Source: Opitutaceae bacterium (GTDB lineage Bacteria; Verrucomicrobiota; Verrucomicrobiia; Opitutales; Opitutaceae). Taken from it: a stretch of 64,000 bases of DNA. Below the pieces are notes generated by a model that saw nothing but the letters and a program-made list of their open reading frames with translations, searched no databases and was not told the origin of the DNA. The stretch lies in assembly GCA_028284235.1 (NCBI GenBank), contig JANQSC010000027.1, positions 1 to 64,000 of the forward strand, given 5' to 3'. Below, piece by piece: positions 56,890 through 64,000 of this stretch (positions are counted from its first letter, which is position 1; each line of letters starts with the position of its first letter). Position numbers and translations under genes: made by a program.

Positions 56890-57447
56890 ATGCGCATCAT
56901 CTTGCTGTTTATGGCGCCAGCGGCCACCCTGTCCGCGAGGGCCGAGCAATCTGTTGCCACCATTGCCGAGATCGACACTCAACGCTGCCCAATTGGAGGG
57001 CTCGGATGCAGATCCGAGGTTCGCCAACGCCATTCGGAGGTTAAATTCCGAGCTCAACGCCGTGGTGGCCGAAAACGAGAGCTTAAAAGCCCATCTCAAT
57101 CGGCTCGAAGCAAGAATAGAGCAACTGTTAGAAATAGAGCCTCGCCTAGCGGCTACAGAGGCAAGATGACCGTGGCGAGGCAGGCGATCCGTCTCAGTCG
57201 TCACCTTTTACAACGGCAGGCGCTCTTTCAAACAATGGGTCGCTTTTAGCCTCTTTCGTAAACAGCCAGAAACGCAATCCGACCGTGCCGATCTACCCGA
57301 GTCCAAACCAGATCTCGGTAGAACTCCTTGGGGAGCTACGATCGCCGGACGATATATGAAAAACTACCTCGAAGCAGGACGAGATTTTATGAAACGTTTT
57401 GGGCGGGACAATTCACAAGATGTGTTGTTGTGGAAGTTTCCGTAGGA
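56890..57447 (+). pseudogene. decayed gene for a small exported coiled-coil protein
   Basis: A signal peptide (MRIILLFMAPAATLSARAEQ) starts at 56890 in one frame. After a +1 shift at about 56965-56985 the next frame continues with a convincing coiled-coil stretch (ANAIRRLNSELNAVVAENES, then LEARIEQLLEIEPRL). That frame hits a TGA at 57167 and stays open for 91 more codons to a TAG at 57447. One frameshift and one nonsense codon would therefore restore a protein of about 185 residues. It follows the giant gene in the same direction. Family unknown; the reading is tentative. Confidence 0.4.
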
Positions 57448-57462
57448 GTAGAATCCGGCACT

Positions 57463-58047
57463 CTATCTCTCGATTACGATTGGCGACTTAAAAACGTAGG
57501 CCTCCTTTAGATCGCAAAGCCGCCGCTGCAGAGTACGAGTGATCTCCGTGCCAGCAGATACTATGAGCAAATTTTCGCTGGTAACCAGATTGGAACAAAG
57601 GGTATCCCCGATGCGTATGCTCTCAAGGTTGACTTCTTTTCGTTTTTTCAAGGGCCGCAATGCGGGCTTAGAATGGGTTTGAAAATGCTTGATTGCGTCG
57701 ACTAAATACAAGGCCATGACGTCGGTCGGGCACGGCTTGTTTATATATCGATACACCTGCGCTTGATTGATGGCGCTGACCGCGGTCTCCTGGTCGATGT
57801 TTCCGGTTAGCATTATTCTTACGATGTACGGCGATACTAGCCGAACTCGTTCCAAAAATTGGATACCATTCATCTTGGGCATCTGCATATCGGCGACTAC
57901 TACCGCGTAGTCCTTTCCCTTTTTTATTTTTTCCAATGCGGAATATGCGTCTGTGCAGGTATCCACTTCAAACTGTCCATGCAACTGACGTTTGATCGCT
58001 GCTAGAAGATTAGGATTGTCGTCGACAAAAAGTATACGCTCGTTCAT
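57463..58047 (-). CDS. response regulator with small C-terminal domain
   Basis: 194 residues. Complete receiver domain (1-125): acidic pair in FVDDNP, phospho-acceptor Asp53 in VVADMQMPKMNG, Thr in MLTGN, Lys in NKPC. The C-terminal part (about 140-194, IRIGDTLCSNLVTSENLLIVSAGTEITRTLQRRL) resembles the small domain found after receivers or before HD-GYP domains; no HD-GYP motif is present. Its start overlaps the stop of the upstream sensor kinase gene by 4 bp (ATGA), so the two are coupled and probably a cognate pair. Confidence 0.85.
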   Translation of the reverse strand: MNERILFVDDNPNLLAAIKRQLHGQFEVDTCTDAYSALEKIKKGKDYAVVVADMQMPKMNGIQFLERVRLVSPYIVRIMLTGNIDQETAVSAINQAQVYRYINKPCPTDVMALYLVDAIKHFQTHSKPALRPLKKRKEVNLESIRIGDTLCSNLVTSENLLIVSAGTEITRTLQRRLCDLKEAYVFKSPIVIER

Positions 58048-59840
58048 GCCGATATAGTTTCTCTGGCTTTCGGTTGGATCTGGTGTGGGAACGTTAGAAT
58101 AAAGATAGTTCCCTTGCCAGGCTTTGAAAGTGTCTTGATCTTGCCTCCGTGCTTTTTCTCCACTACGGAGTGAACGATCGCCAGTCCTTGGCCAGAGCCT
58201 TTCCCGATGTCCTTGGTGGTGAAGAACGGTTCGAATATTCTCGATTCAATGTCTTTCGGAATCCCTGATCCGCTATCTTGTATCCGTATTTCTACTTCAT
58301 CTCCGAGGTTCTTCGTCGAGATTCGAATCATCCCTTTAGAGTCCCCTTTTGGCCCTACGACTTCCTCGATCGCGTGAGCCGCGTTTGTAATCAAGTTCAG
58401 CATCACTTGGCTGAACTCGCCCGGGTAGCACTCGAAAGCGGATATGGTCGGATCGAAATCCGTTTGCACCTCGGCGACGCGTTTCCACTCGTTGCGAGCT
58501 ACGGTGAGCGTAGACTCGATCGCCTTGCGAAGATCGATCTGGGCGACTTCGTCTCTGCCTTGATACGAGAACTGCCTCATCGCTCCAACGATCCGGGTCA
58601 CGTTGGCGATACCTTCTAGAGTTTGGTTGATCGCGTTCGGAATCTCTTCCGAAAAGTACTTCAGGTCGGTTTCCCCTTCGATTTGAGTGGTTACTCTCGC
58701 ATCGCGACTTGATTTCGCGCCGCCGATGATCGAATCGAGCATCTCCCGGTATTGATGGATCATCGTGAAAAGGTCTGCGTACGCCTCTTTGAGAAATCGC
58801 ACGTTGTCGCCGATAAACTGCGTCGGAGTGTTGATTTCGTGGGCGATTCCCGCGGCCATCTGCCCAATGGATTCCATTTTTTGGGAGTGCCGCAGCTGTA
58901 TTTCCATTCGCTCGCGCTCCTTTTCGAGCTCCTTTCTCGTTGTAACGTCCCGCGCGACCATGACGATTCGACCCGACTTGCTGGGGTCCTTTCGAATCAC
59001 TCGGAAATTCGACTCTAGAAAACGCCATGAATCGTTTTCGCGTCGAATTCGATATTCAACTACATTGCCTAAGCCGCTATCCAGCGTCTCTTGGATAGCG
59101 TTTTGCACGAGCTGCCGATCGTCGGGATGGATGTCGGCGAAAATTCCCGATTGGCTCGTGTCGCCGTTTCTCTGTTTCAGAAGCGCCTCGTAGGAGGGGC
59201 TGCGATAAAGGCATCTGCCTTCGCGGTCAACGAGGGCGATCAGGTCGGCCGCGTTTTCCGTGATGAGGCGAAATCGTTCTTCGGATTGACGTAGTTCCAA
59301 AGTTCGGCGATCCACCTCTCGCTCCAGGCACTCGATTTGATATTTGCTCTCCTGCAGTAGACGCCACTTTTCGGTCATGGCGTGGGCAAGCTGAAGCACT
59401 TCCACGGTGTCGAACGGCTTTTTCAAAATCACGATCCGGTCGGATTGCCCCAATCGGCGGAAGAGATCGTCCCAGGAATAGTCGGAGTAGGCCGTGCAAA
59501 TTACGATTTGAATGTCTGCATCTATTTCCCAGATTCTCGAAACCGTTTCAATTCCGTCCCATCCAGGTGGCATGCGAACGTCCATAAACGCCACTGCATA
59601 CGGGCGTTGTTGACCGAGCGACCGGCGTACGCATTTCAAGGCCTCTTCCCCCTGGAATGCGGAATCCAGGACAAACTCGCGCCTGTCGGTTTCCGTCGGG
59701 GCTTTTCCTAGGAGATAGGATTCGGCGGCTTCCAGTTCGAGATTTTGACAAGCGGAACGGTCGAGGATCTTATTAAAATCCTGGTGGATGGACTGATTGT
59801 CGTCAACGAGGAGAATGCGGTTGTTTGTATGATCTTTCAT
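58044..59840 (-). CDS. receiver-PAS-histidine kinase
   Basis: 598 residues. N-terminal receiver (1-150) with Asp87 in [12 protein letters not shown], a coiled segment (160-185), PAS domain (about 186-305, with conserved SPSYEALL and [13 protein letters not shown]), then a HisKA-like domain with phospho-acceptor His334 in [12 protein letters not shown] and an ATPase domain with DSGSGIP and [13 protein letters not shown]. No membrane segment, so it is a cytoplasmic sensor. The N-terminal receiver suggests input from another kinase, such as the one encoded just upstream at 60179-61576. It overlaps the downstream regulator by 4 bp. Confidence 0.92.
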   Translation of the reverse strand: MKDHTNNRILLVDDNQSIHQDFNKILDRSACQNLELEAAESYLLGKAPTETDRREFVLDSAFQGEEALKCVRRSLGQQRPYAVAFMDVRMPPGWDGIETVSRIWEIDADIQIVICTAYSDYSWDDLFRRLGQSDRIVILKKPFDTVEVLQLAHAMTEKWRLLQESKYQIECLEREVDRRTLELRQSEERFRLITENAADLIALVDREGRCLYRSPSYEALLKQRNGDTSQSGIFADIHPDDRQLVQNAIQETLDSGLGNVVEYRIRRENDSWRFLESNFRVIRKDPSKSGRIVMVARDVTTRKELEKERERMEIQLRHSQKMESIGQMAAGIAHEINTPTQFIGDNVRFLKEAYADLFTMIHQYREMLDSIIGGAKSSRDARVTTQIEGETDLKYFSEEIPNAINQTLEGIANVTRIVGAMRQFSYQGRDEVAQIDLRKAIESTLTVARNEWKRVAEVQTDFDPTISAFECYPGEFSQVMLNLITNAAHAIEEVVGPKGDSKGMIRISTKNLGDEVEIRIQDSGSGIPKDIESRIFEPFFTTKDIGKGSGQGLAIVHSVVEKKHGGKIKTLSKPGKGTIFILTFPHQIQPKARETISA

Positions 59841-59894
59841 TATATATATTGAGGATCACTTGCGCCGAGCTTCAAACGAAGAAACAGCGCTCCC

Positions 59895-60176
59895 TTACTC
59901 ATGAGATAGGGGGGGAAAGAACTCGCGATTTTCTCTCTTTTCTGTGTTTAGGTTTTGCTGGTTATCCAGCAAGAGGAGCGCTAGCTGGTAAGCAATTCGG
60001 TTATCATATATTTCAGCGAATCGATCGGGATCGCGGCTAGGCTCTGAAACGGTTTCCTCGCACAGCTGGCGTGTGGCGGCGACAGCGGTTCGATAGTTCT
60101 CTATGGGGAATGGGTTGGGCATCATTCGTTTGCTCGTATTTGCTGGTTGACTCTGGAAATAGGTCTCGGGCTCCAT
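59895..60176 (-). CDS. small hypothetical protein between two kinases
   Basis: 93 residues with a helical, charged body (IENYRTAVAATRQLCEETVS, then IYDNRIAYQLALLLLDNQQN) and no signal. It starts 2 bp after the stop of the upstream kinase and lies 54 bp before the next, so it is very likely translated within the operon. No family recognised; it could be a small partner or phosphotransfer-type protein, but no conserved His motif is present. Confidence 0.55.
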   Translation of the reverse strand: MEPETYFQSQPANTSKRMMPNPFPIENYRTAVAATRQLCEETVSEPSRDPDRFAEIYDNRIAYQLALLLLDNQQNLNTEKRENREFFPPLSHE

Positions 60177-60178
60177 TT

Positions 60179-61576
60179 TCAGGAATGGGTTGCGCTGCCG
60201 TCCGTTCTAGCGATGGGTCCGTCGCTTTTCGATTCGCTTCCGAGTTCCTTGCTTGGAGCGAAGGGCAGTCTCAGCGTGAATGCAGCCCCGTGGCCGATCC
60301 CTTCGCTATACGCTGTTAAATCTCCCTCTAGTTCCTGAGCGGTGTTCGCGGCGCTATGCAGTCCGAAACCATGACCGTTCTTCCGCGTTGTGAATCCGTG
60401 AGCGAAGATGCGCGTGAGGTTTTCTGGCGCGATGCCGATACCGTTGTCGACGACCGAAAAAAGCAAATCGCTATCGCGGCGCTTTAACTGCATTGTTATC
60501 AGGTTGTCGCTTTGTTGCGAATCGTCGCAGGCGTATTTCGCGTTGCGAATCAGGTTTATGAGAATCTGAAGAATCTTGTGCTTATTTAGTTCTGCGTCCG
60601 GGACATCTTCCAAGTCCCGTCTCAATTCGATCGAGTGTCGGTCCAGGGCGTCGGCGTTTAGACGCAAAGCGTCTTCAACGAGCTCTCGAGGGTTGACGAT
60701 CTCCGCCACGGCGGAGGCGCCAGCGTAGCTCTGCTGCATGGAGACGATCTCCCTTATATGATCTATGTTCTTTCGAACGCTCTCTATCTCGGAAATCGAC
60801 GCCTTGTTTTCATCTTCAAGATGCTGAGCGAACTTATCGAGATAGTCGGGCAACCGCATGGCTCGCGAATCGCGCGCGAAAAAGCGCGGCAGGTCATCCG
60901 CTTTTTCTTTAAGAAGTTCAGCGATACTCGCGAATCCCGATAGCTTGCTTTTCTTAAGCCGTTCTTCGAGTAGGTTGGCGGATACGTTTACGCTATTCAA
61001 AACGTTTCCCACGTTGTGCAGGACGCCGGTCGCTACCTCTGCCATCCCGGCTCTGTGGGAGGCGTCGCGAAGACGCGCGTTTAGTTTGTCGAGTTTTGAC
61101 GCCATTCGCCGTCGCTCTGTTATATCTTCTGTAATTCCCAGGAGATATCTTGCCTTGCCGTTTTCGTCTTTAAGCGGAACCTTAGTGGTGCGAACGATTA
61201 TATTCCCTCGGTTTTTCGTTTGTAGTTTTTCCTCCATTACTTCACGAAGCTCGTTGTCGAGGACGTGTCGGTCTACCTTGGTGTAGTGGTCCGCATCCTC
61301 TTTTGGGAAAAAATCGTAATCGTTCTTCCCCGCCATTTCCTCACGTGAATAGCCGATGAGTTCCGCCCCCGCTTTATTCCACATCACGAAGCGAAGTTCC
61401 CGCGCTTCCTTGATAAACACTGCAATGGGGAGGTTTTCTAATACTTCCTTCAGAAACATCTTTGAATGTTGGAGAGCGAAAAGGGGTCCTCTTACCCGCT
61501 TCTCGTTCTTTTCGTATCTGGGCGCTGATCGATAGGTTTCTACTAGACCCTTAATAGCGGCTTCGTATTCATTCAT
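60179..61576 (-). CDS. PAS sensor histidine kinase (HNVGN type)
   Basis: 465 residues from ATG 61576. That start is chosen over 61615 because the sequence around MNEYEAAI is the part shared with the duplicated copy at 62063. A PAS domain (about 40-155, [34 protein letters not shown]) is followed by a His box of the less usual kind, [13 protein letters not shown] (His187), a helical stretch and an ATPase domain with DNGIGI and [13 protein letters not shown]. Kinases with LHNVGN boxes occur in cyanobacteria, planctomycetes and others. Cytoplasmic, no membrane helix. Confidence 0.9.
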   Translation of the reverse strand: MNEYEAAIKGLVETYRSAPRYEKNEKRVRGPLFALQHSKMFLKEVLENLPIAVFIKEARELRFVMWNKAGAELIGYSREEMAGKNDYDFFPKEDADHYTKVDRHVLDNELREVMEEKLQTKNRGNIIVRTTKVPLKDENGKARYLLGITEDITERRRMASKLDKLNARLRDASHRAGMAEVATGVLHNVGNVLNSVNVSANLLEERLKKSKLSGFASIAELLKEKADDLPRFFARDSRAMRLPDYLDKFAQHLEDENKASISEIESVRKNIDHIREIVSMQQSYAGASAVAEIVNPRELVEDALRLNADALDRHSIELRRDLEDVPDAELNKHKILQILINLIRNAKYACDDSQQSDNLITMQLKRRDSDLLFSVVDNGIGIAPENLTRIFAHGFTTRKNGHGFGLHSAANTAQELEGDLTAYSEGIGHGAAFTLRLPFAPSKELGSESKSDGPIARTDGSATHS

Positions 61577-61615
61577 TGCATTAATCGTATGTTGGATTCG
61601 TTTCCTTCGCCCCAA

Positions 61616-61787
61616 AACGCCAACTTAGCTAGGGTCGATAGGCGGTTTAACTTGCTGCGTATTAATACGGTATTTATGCACGGAAGTGTCTAAGGAAATT
61701 ACTTACGGCTTGCTTGAGCTGGGCGCATGCGTCCCCGGGAGAAGAGTTGCCGACCGCCAATCCAAGAAGGGGTTCTCCCCGGTTTCT
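61616..61787 (-). promoter_or_regulatory. duplicated intergenic region, copy 1 (upstream of kinase)
   Basis: Very similar to 62105-62286. Both copies contain the perfect palindrome CGTATTAATACG (61658-61669 here, 62158-62169 in the other). The palindrome is a possible binding site for the LuxR-type proteins encoded on either side; this is inference. Confidence 0.4.
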
Positions 61788-62063
61788 CTACATCGAAACA
61801 AGACCATGCCTCATGGCGAAGCGAACCAGATCCGGCACGTTATAGATATGAAGTCGTCTCATGATCTCCCCTCGATGGGCGTCGACAGTCTTAATGCTTA
61901 TCTGGAGACTATAAGCGATCTCTTTGGTCGAATTCCCTTCAGCGACGAGCTTCAGGATCTGTCGCTGCCGAGGGGTGAGCGTGCTTAGTCTCCTGTCGCT
62001 ATTCTCGGCAAATAGGCGATCAGAGTTCACTAGTCTATCAATGGCGGTGTCGTATTGATTCAT
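61788..62063 (-). CDS. chimeric stand-alone LuxR-type DNA-binding protein
   Basis: 91 residues. Residues 1-12 (MNQYDTAIDRLV) copy the start of the downstream kinase ([12 protein letters not shown]). From residue 13 (NSDRL) it matches the C-terminal part of the response regulator encoded at 62287: a full LuxR/NarL helix-turn-helix (LTPRQRQILKLVAEGNSTKEIAYSLQISIKTVDAHRGEIMRRL pattern), with only a few changes in the DNA-binding domain. It has no receiver domain, so it would bind DNA independently of phosphorylation, or compete with its parent. The frame is intact, which argues for use. Confidence 0.8.
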   Translation of the reverse strand: MNQYDTAIDRLVNSDRLFAENSDRRLSTLTPRQRQILKLVAEGNSTKEIAYSLQISIKTVDAHRGEIMRRLHIYNVPDLVRFAMRHGLVSM

Positions 62064-62286
62064 TGCTTTGTTGGTTGGTTGGATTCTGTTGGTTGGATTC
62101 GTTTCCTTCGCCCAAAACGCTCGCTTAGCTAAGGTCGATAGGCGGTTTAACTTGCTGCGTATTAATACGGTATTATTACACGGAAGTGTCTAAGGAAATT
62201 ACTTACAGCTTGCTTGAGCTGGGCGCGTGCGCCCCGGGAAAGGAGTTACCGACCGCCAATCTAAGAAGGAGCTCTCCCCGGTTTCT

Positions 62287-62919
62287 CTACATCGAAACGA
62301 GGCCATGCCTCATGGCGAAACGAACTAGATCCGGCACGTTATAAATATGGAGTCGTCTCATGATCTCCCCTCGATGGGCGTCGACAGTCTTAATGCTTAT
62401 CTGGAGACTATACCCGATCTCTTTAGTCGAATTCCCTTCCGCGACGAGCTTCAGGATCTCTCGCTGTCGAGGGGTGAGCGGGCTGAGTGTATCGTCGTTA
62501 TTTTCGACCCGGGATAGGCGATCAGAGTTTGTAGCCGCAGGGAGTCGCCCCCCATATGTCAAGTCTCTTATTGTCGCGCTAAGCCGATCCACATTAACAT
62601 CTCGTGAATAGCGAGTGTTGGTCTCGGGTGGATTGTCTTCTGTATTTAATGAGTTTTTGATTTCGTTTCTTATCGAGAGGATTTTAATATTCGCGAAAAC
62701 CCCTAAGAGCTTGGTTTTGAGGTCGCATCTATCTAGCTCTCGATTGACACAACCTATCAATATTAGATCAGGCTTTTTATTTTCGACCAAAGCGAACGCT
62801 TCGCTTTCGTGTCGAGCTTCGGCGACGACGCGCATATCTGCATTTCGCTCAAGCAGTGCACGCAAACGCGCACAGCAAAAAGCGCATTCGTCAACGATCA
62901 AAATGCGGATTTTTCCCAT
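62287..62919 (-). CDS. NarL/LuxR-family regulator with degenerate receiver domain
   Basis: 210 residues. The N-terminal domain (1-120) follows the receiver pattern (ILIVDECAFCCARLRALLER) but the position of the phospho-acceptor Asp holds Gly56 (PDLILIGCVN instead of PDxxLxDxxM), and no Lys-Pro motif follows. The C-terminal LuxR helix-turn-helix (about 146-210) is intact. It is thus probably a phosphorylation-independent regulator. It is the first gene of the minus-strand signalling cluster and the parent of the chimeric HTH gene. Confidence 0.85.
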   Translation of the reverse strand: MGKIRILIVDECAFCCARLRALLERNADMRVVAEARHESEAFALVENKKPDLILIGCVNRELDRCDLKTKLLGVFANIKILSIRNEIKNSLNTEDNPPETNTRYSRDVNVDRLSATIRDLTYGGRLPAATNSDRLSRVENNDDTLSPLTPRQREILKLVAEGNSTKEIGYSLQISIKTVDAHRGEIMRRLHIYNVPDLVRFAMRHGLVSM

Positions 62920-63499
62920 TTCAGTGGATTCCTGCTATGACATAGAAAGCAAAAAGGCTAGTTGTCAAGCGAGGCGATGCTTTCGCGATCATTTCCATTG
63001 CTCTCTACGCTCTTTATAACGGAAATCTTTCACTCTATTGGGAGAAATGCATAGTCAGCGATCTGTTATATACTCGTATTTATAGAAACGTCTCTTTTGC
63101 TTCTAAATACGCCTTCGACTGTTGAGATCTTCGATTAAATTTTTCGTTCATATTAAATTAATAATATACCCTTTCGACAGTCGATATGGAAAACCAGCCT
63201 CAGCGAATGCCCGCGCAGGAGTCCGATTGCGCTAGCCTGTAGATTCGTTTGGAGTTCAATCCCCAAATATCTGATTATACGGATTCGTTCAAAGACTGCA
63301 GAAAGGCGTTAGCGGTATCCCTCCAACGGCGCGCACGGATTTTAGCAGGCGAACGGAACATTCAGATGCGTAGAGCAAGCGGGATGGGCCAAACACTTCG
63401 AGAACAGTTTCGAAGCTAGGCTTTAGAGACTGTCCAATAAGTCCGACGGTGACCTCGAACGCAGGTCGACCTCCGGGGAGAATCGAGAGAGCGACCCTC
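62920..63499. other. non-coding stretch upstream of the signalling cluster
   Basis: About 580 bp without a credible gene. AT-rich between 63000 and 63190. It must hold the cluster promoter, but I see no clear -35/-10 pair on the minus strand. GAGACTGTCCAATAAGTCC at 63425 has the look of a mobile-element end, without a partner or a transposase. Confidence 0.4.
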
Positions 63500-64000
63500 T
63501 CAATTGCGTACGTTTAGGTTGTCCACCGTGACGGATTCGCGCGTTTCGGGCCGTACCGAAATCCGTGTGGCGGGGTGCGTGATATCTCCTGGCGAAGGAT
63601 AGCCATCGGTGTCCATGTCCGCGACGACGGTCAGGAAATAGTCGCCCGGATGCAGGTAGGTGAAGGTGAAGCTATCCGTTCTACCATTCAATTCAGGATA
63701 CAGAAGCAGCGTATCGATAAGTTCCTCACGGACGTAGCCTCCTCTTGTAATCAGTTTTCCACTACTATCTGTTATCGCTTTTTGAGAAAGATATATGTGA
63801 AGGGGTTTGCCCGCAGTAAACGCATTTCTTTCGATAGATACCGACAACGTTGACAAATGGGGCATCTGACTCGCCAGGCGGGGGTCCTGGGCTTCCGTTC
63901 CTAGCTGGACAAGCGAAAGACCTCGACCCTCGTCATGGGCGATGTACGTCTGCGAGGTCTGCGGATATTCGGACACCCAAGTCGGGACCGGCATTGGATC
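63500..64000 (-). CDS. secreted-looking beta-rich protein (5' end outside window)
   Basis: At least 166 codons, open to the right edge (two in-frame codons precede the ATG at 63994). The part seen is beta-rich: LSTLSVSIERNAFTAGKPLHIYLSQKA, then FTFTYLHPGDYFLTVVADMDTDGYPSPGDITHPAT, which resembles the small Ig-like or transthyretin-like domains with a DxDxDGxPxxGD calcium-type loop found in exported proteins and ending VTVDNLNV. It could be the C terminus of a larger surface protein. Function unknown. Confidence 0.6.
   Translation of the reverse strand, partial: DPMPVPTWVSEYPQTSQTYIAHDEGRGLSLVQLGTEAQDPRLASQMPHLSTLSVSIERNAFTAGKPLHIYLSQKAITDSSGKLITRGGYVREELIDTLLLYPELNGRTDSFTFTYLHPGDYFLTVVADMDTDGYPSPGDITHPATRISVRPETRESVTVDNLNVRN

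Larger units (their letters stand above)
61541..62529. repeat. tandem duplication, two units of about 0.5 kb
   Basis: Unit 1 spans about 61541-62027 and unit 2 about 62028-62529. In coding orientation each holds the end of a LuxR-type DNA-binding domain, about 220 bp of intergenic DNA and the first codons MN(E/Q)Y. The units abut directly. ATAGGCGATCAGAGTT stands at both unit ends (62012-62027 and 62514-62529), with a degraded copy near 61526-61540, which suggests the recombination point. Confidence 0.85.

Noticed and set aside
62360-63019. Plus-strand frames opposite the NarL-type regulator
   Set aside because: Antisense to an intact LuxR-type domain; Ser/Arg-rich shadow composition.
63420-63450. 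Insertion-sequence end near GAGACTGTCCAATAAGTCC
   Set aside because: No inverted partner and no transposase frame within reach.

Overview
The window looks like one contig of a marine, Gram-negative member of the PVC group, most likely Verrucomicrobiota class Opitutia (Puniceicoccaceae or Pelagicoccaceae type). This placement is inferred from gene content and layout: an LPS transport cluster (kdsC-lptC-lptA-lptB) joined to hprK, a fused alpha/beta 2-oxoacid dehydrogenase E1, paired secreted sulfatases, an M56 peptidase/BlaI pair, and GC-rich, C-ending codons. No rRNA is present, so the assignment is not proven. There are two tRNAs.

Layout. 1-7.3 kb: end of an esterase-like hydrolase, a RodZ-like protein, rpiB, a lipoprotein, fused E1, then kdsC-lptC-lptA-lptB as a tightly overlapping envelope operon. 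7.4-13 kb: hprK, dnaA with a DnaA box just upstream, a conserved-looking hypothetical gene, and ligA. 13-19 kb: BlaI/M56 regulatory pair with a visible promoter-operator, a VanZ-like protein, tRNA-Pro(GGG), tRNA-Leu(CAA) with a 98-bp repeat on its 3' end, and two sulfatases. 19.3-19.7 kb: two tandem candidate small RNA genes. 19.7-41 kb: mainly housekeeping genes (rsmE, an unusual lipoyl/KAS III fusion, pyrG, a PfkB kinase, an HI0933-type flavoprotein, an M32 carboxypeptidase, proA, a ClC transporter, a SYLF protein, ubiB, a small phosphatase, a fructosamine kinase, uppP, purN and an EF-hand-containing nuclease). Five copies of a small palindromic intergenic repeat family are scattered through 10.8-34.0 kb.

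41.1-57.4 kb is a foreign-looking island. An AT-rich entry leads to two giant co-directional genes: a 2001-residue surface protein with DUF11-like and SdrD-B-like domains and a predicted outer-membrane barrel, and a 2876-residue exported protein built of phage-tail-fibre-like repeats. A decayed gene follows. 57.4-62.9 kb is a six-gene signalling cluster on the minus strand (response regulators, two histidine kinases, a hypothetical protein). In it a tandem duplication of about 0.5 kb has created a chimeric stand-alone LuxR-type DNA-binding protein. The window ends inside a secreted-looking protein.

The observations I rank highest are: (1) replacement of the E2 catalytic domain by ketoacyl-ACP synthase III behind a lipoyl and an E1/E3-binding domain, with a fused E1 in the same window; (2) the paired small RNAs with identical promoter spacing and co-varying terminator stems; (3) the barrel plus tail-fibre-like giant protein pair; (4) the duplication-born regulator. 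All functional statements come from reading motifs by eye; no database search was run.
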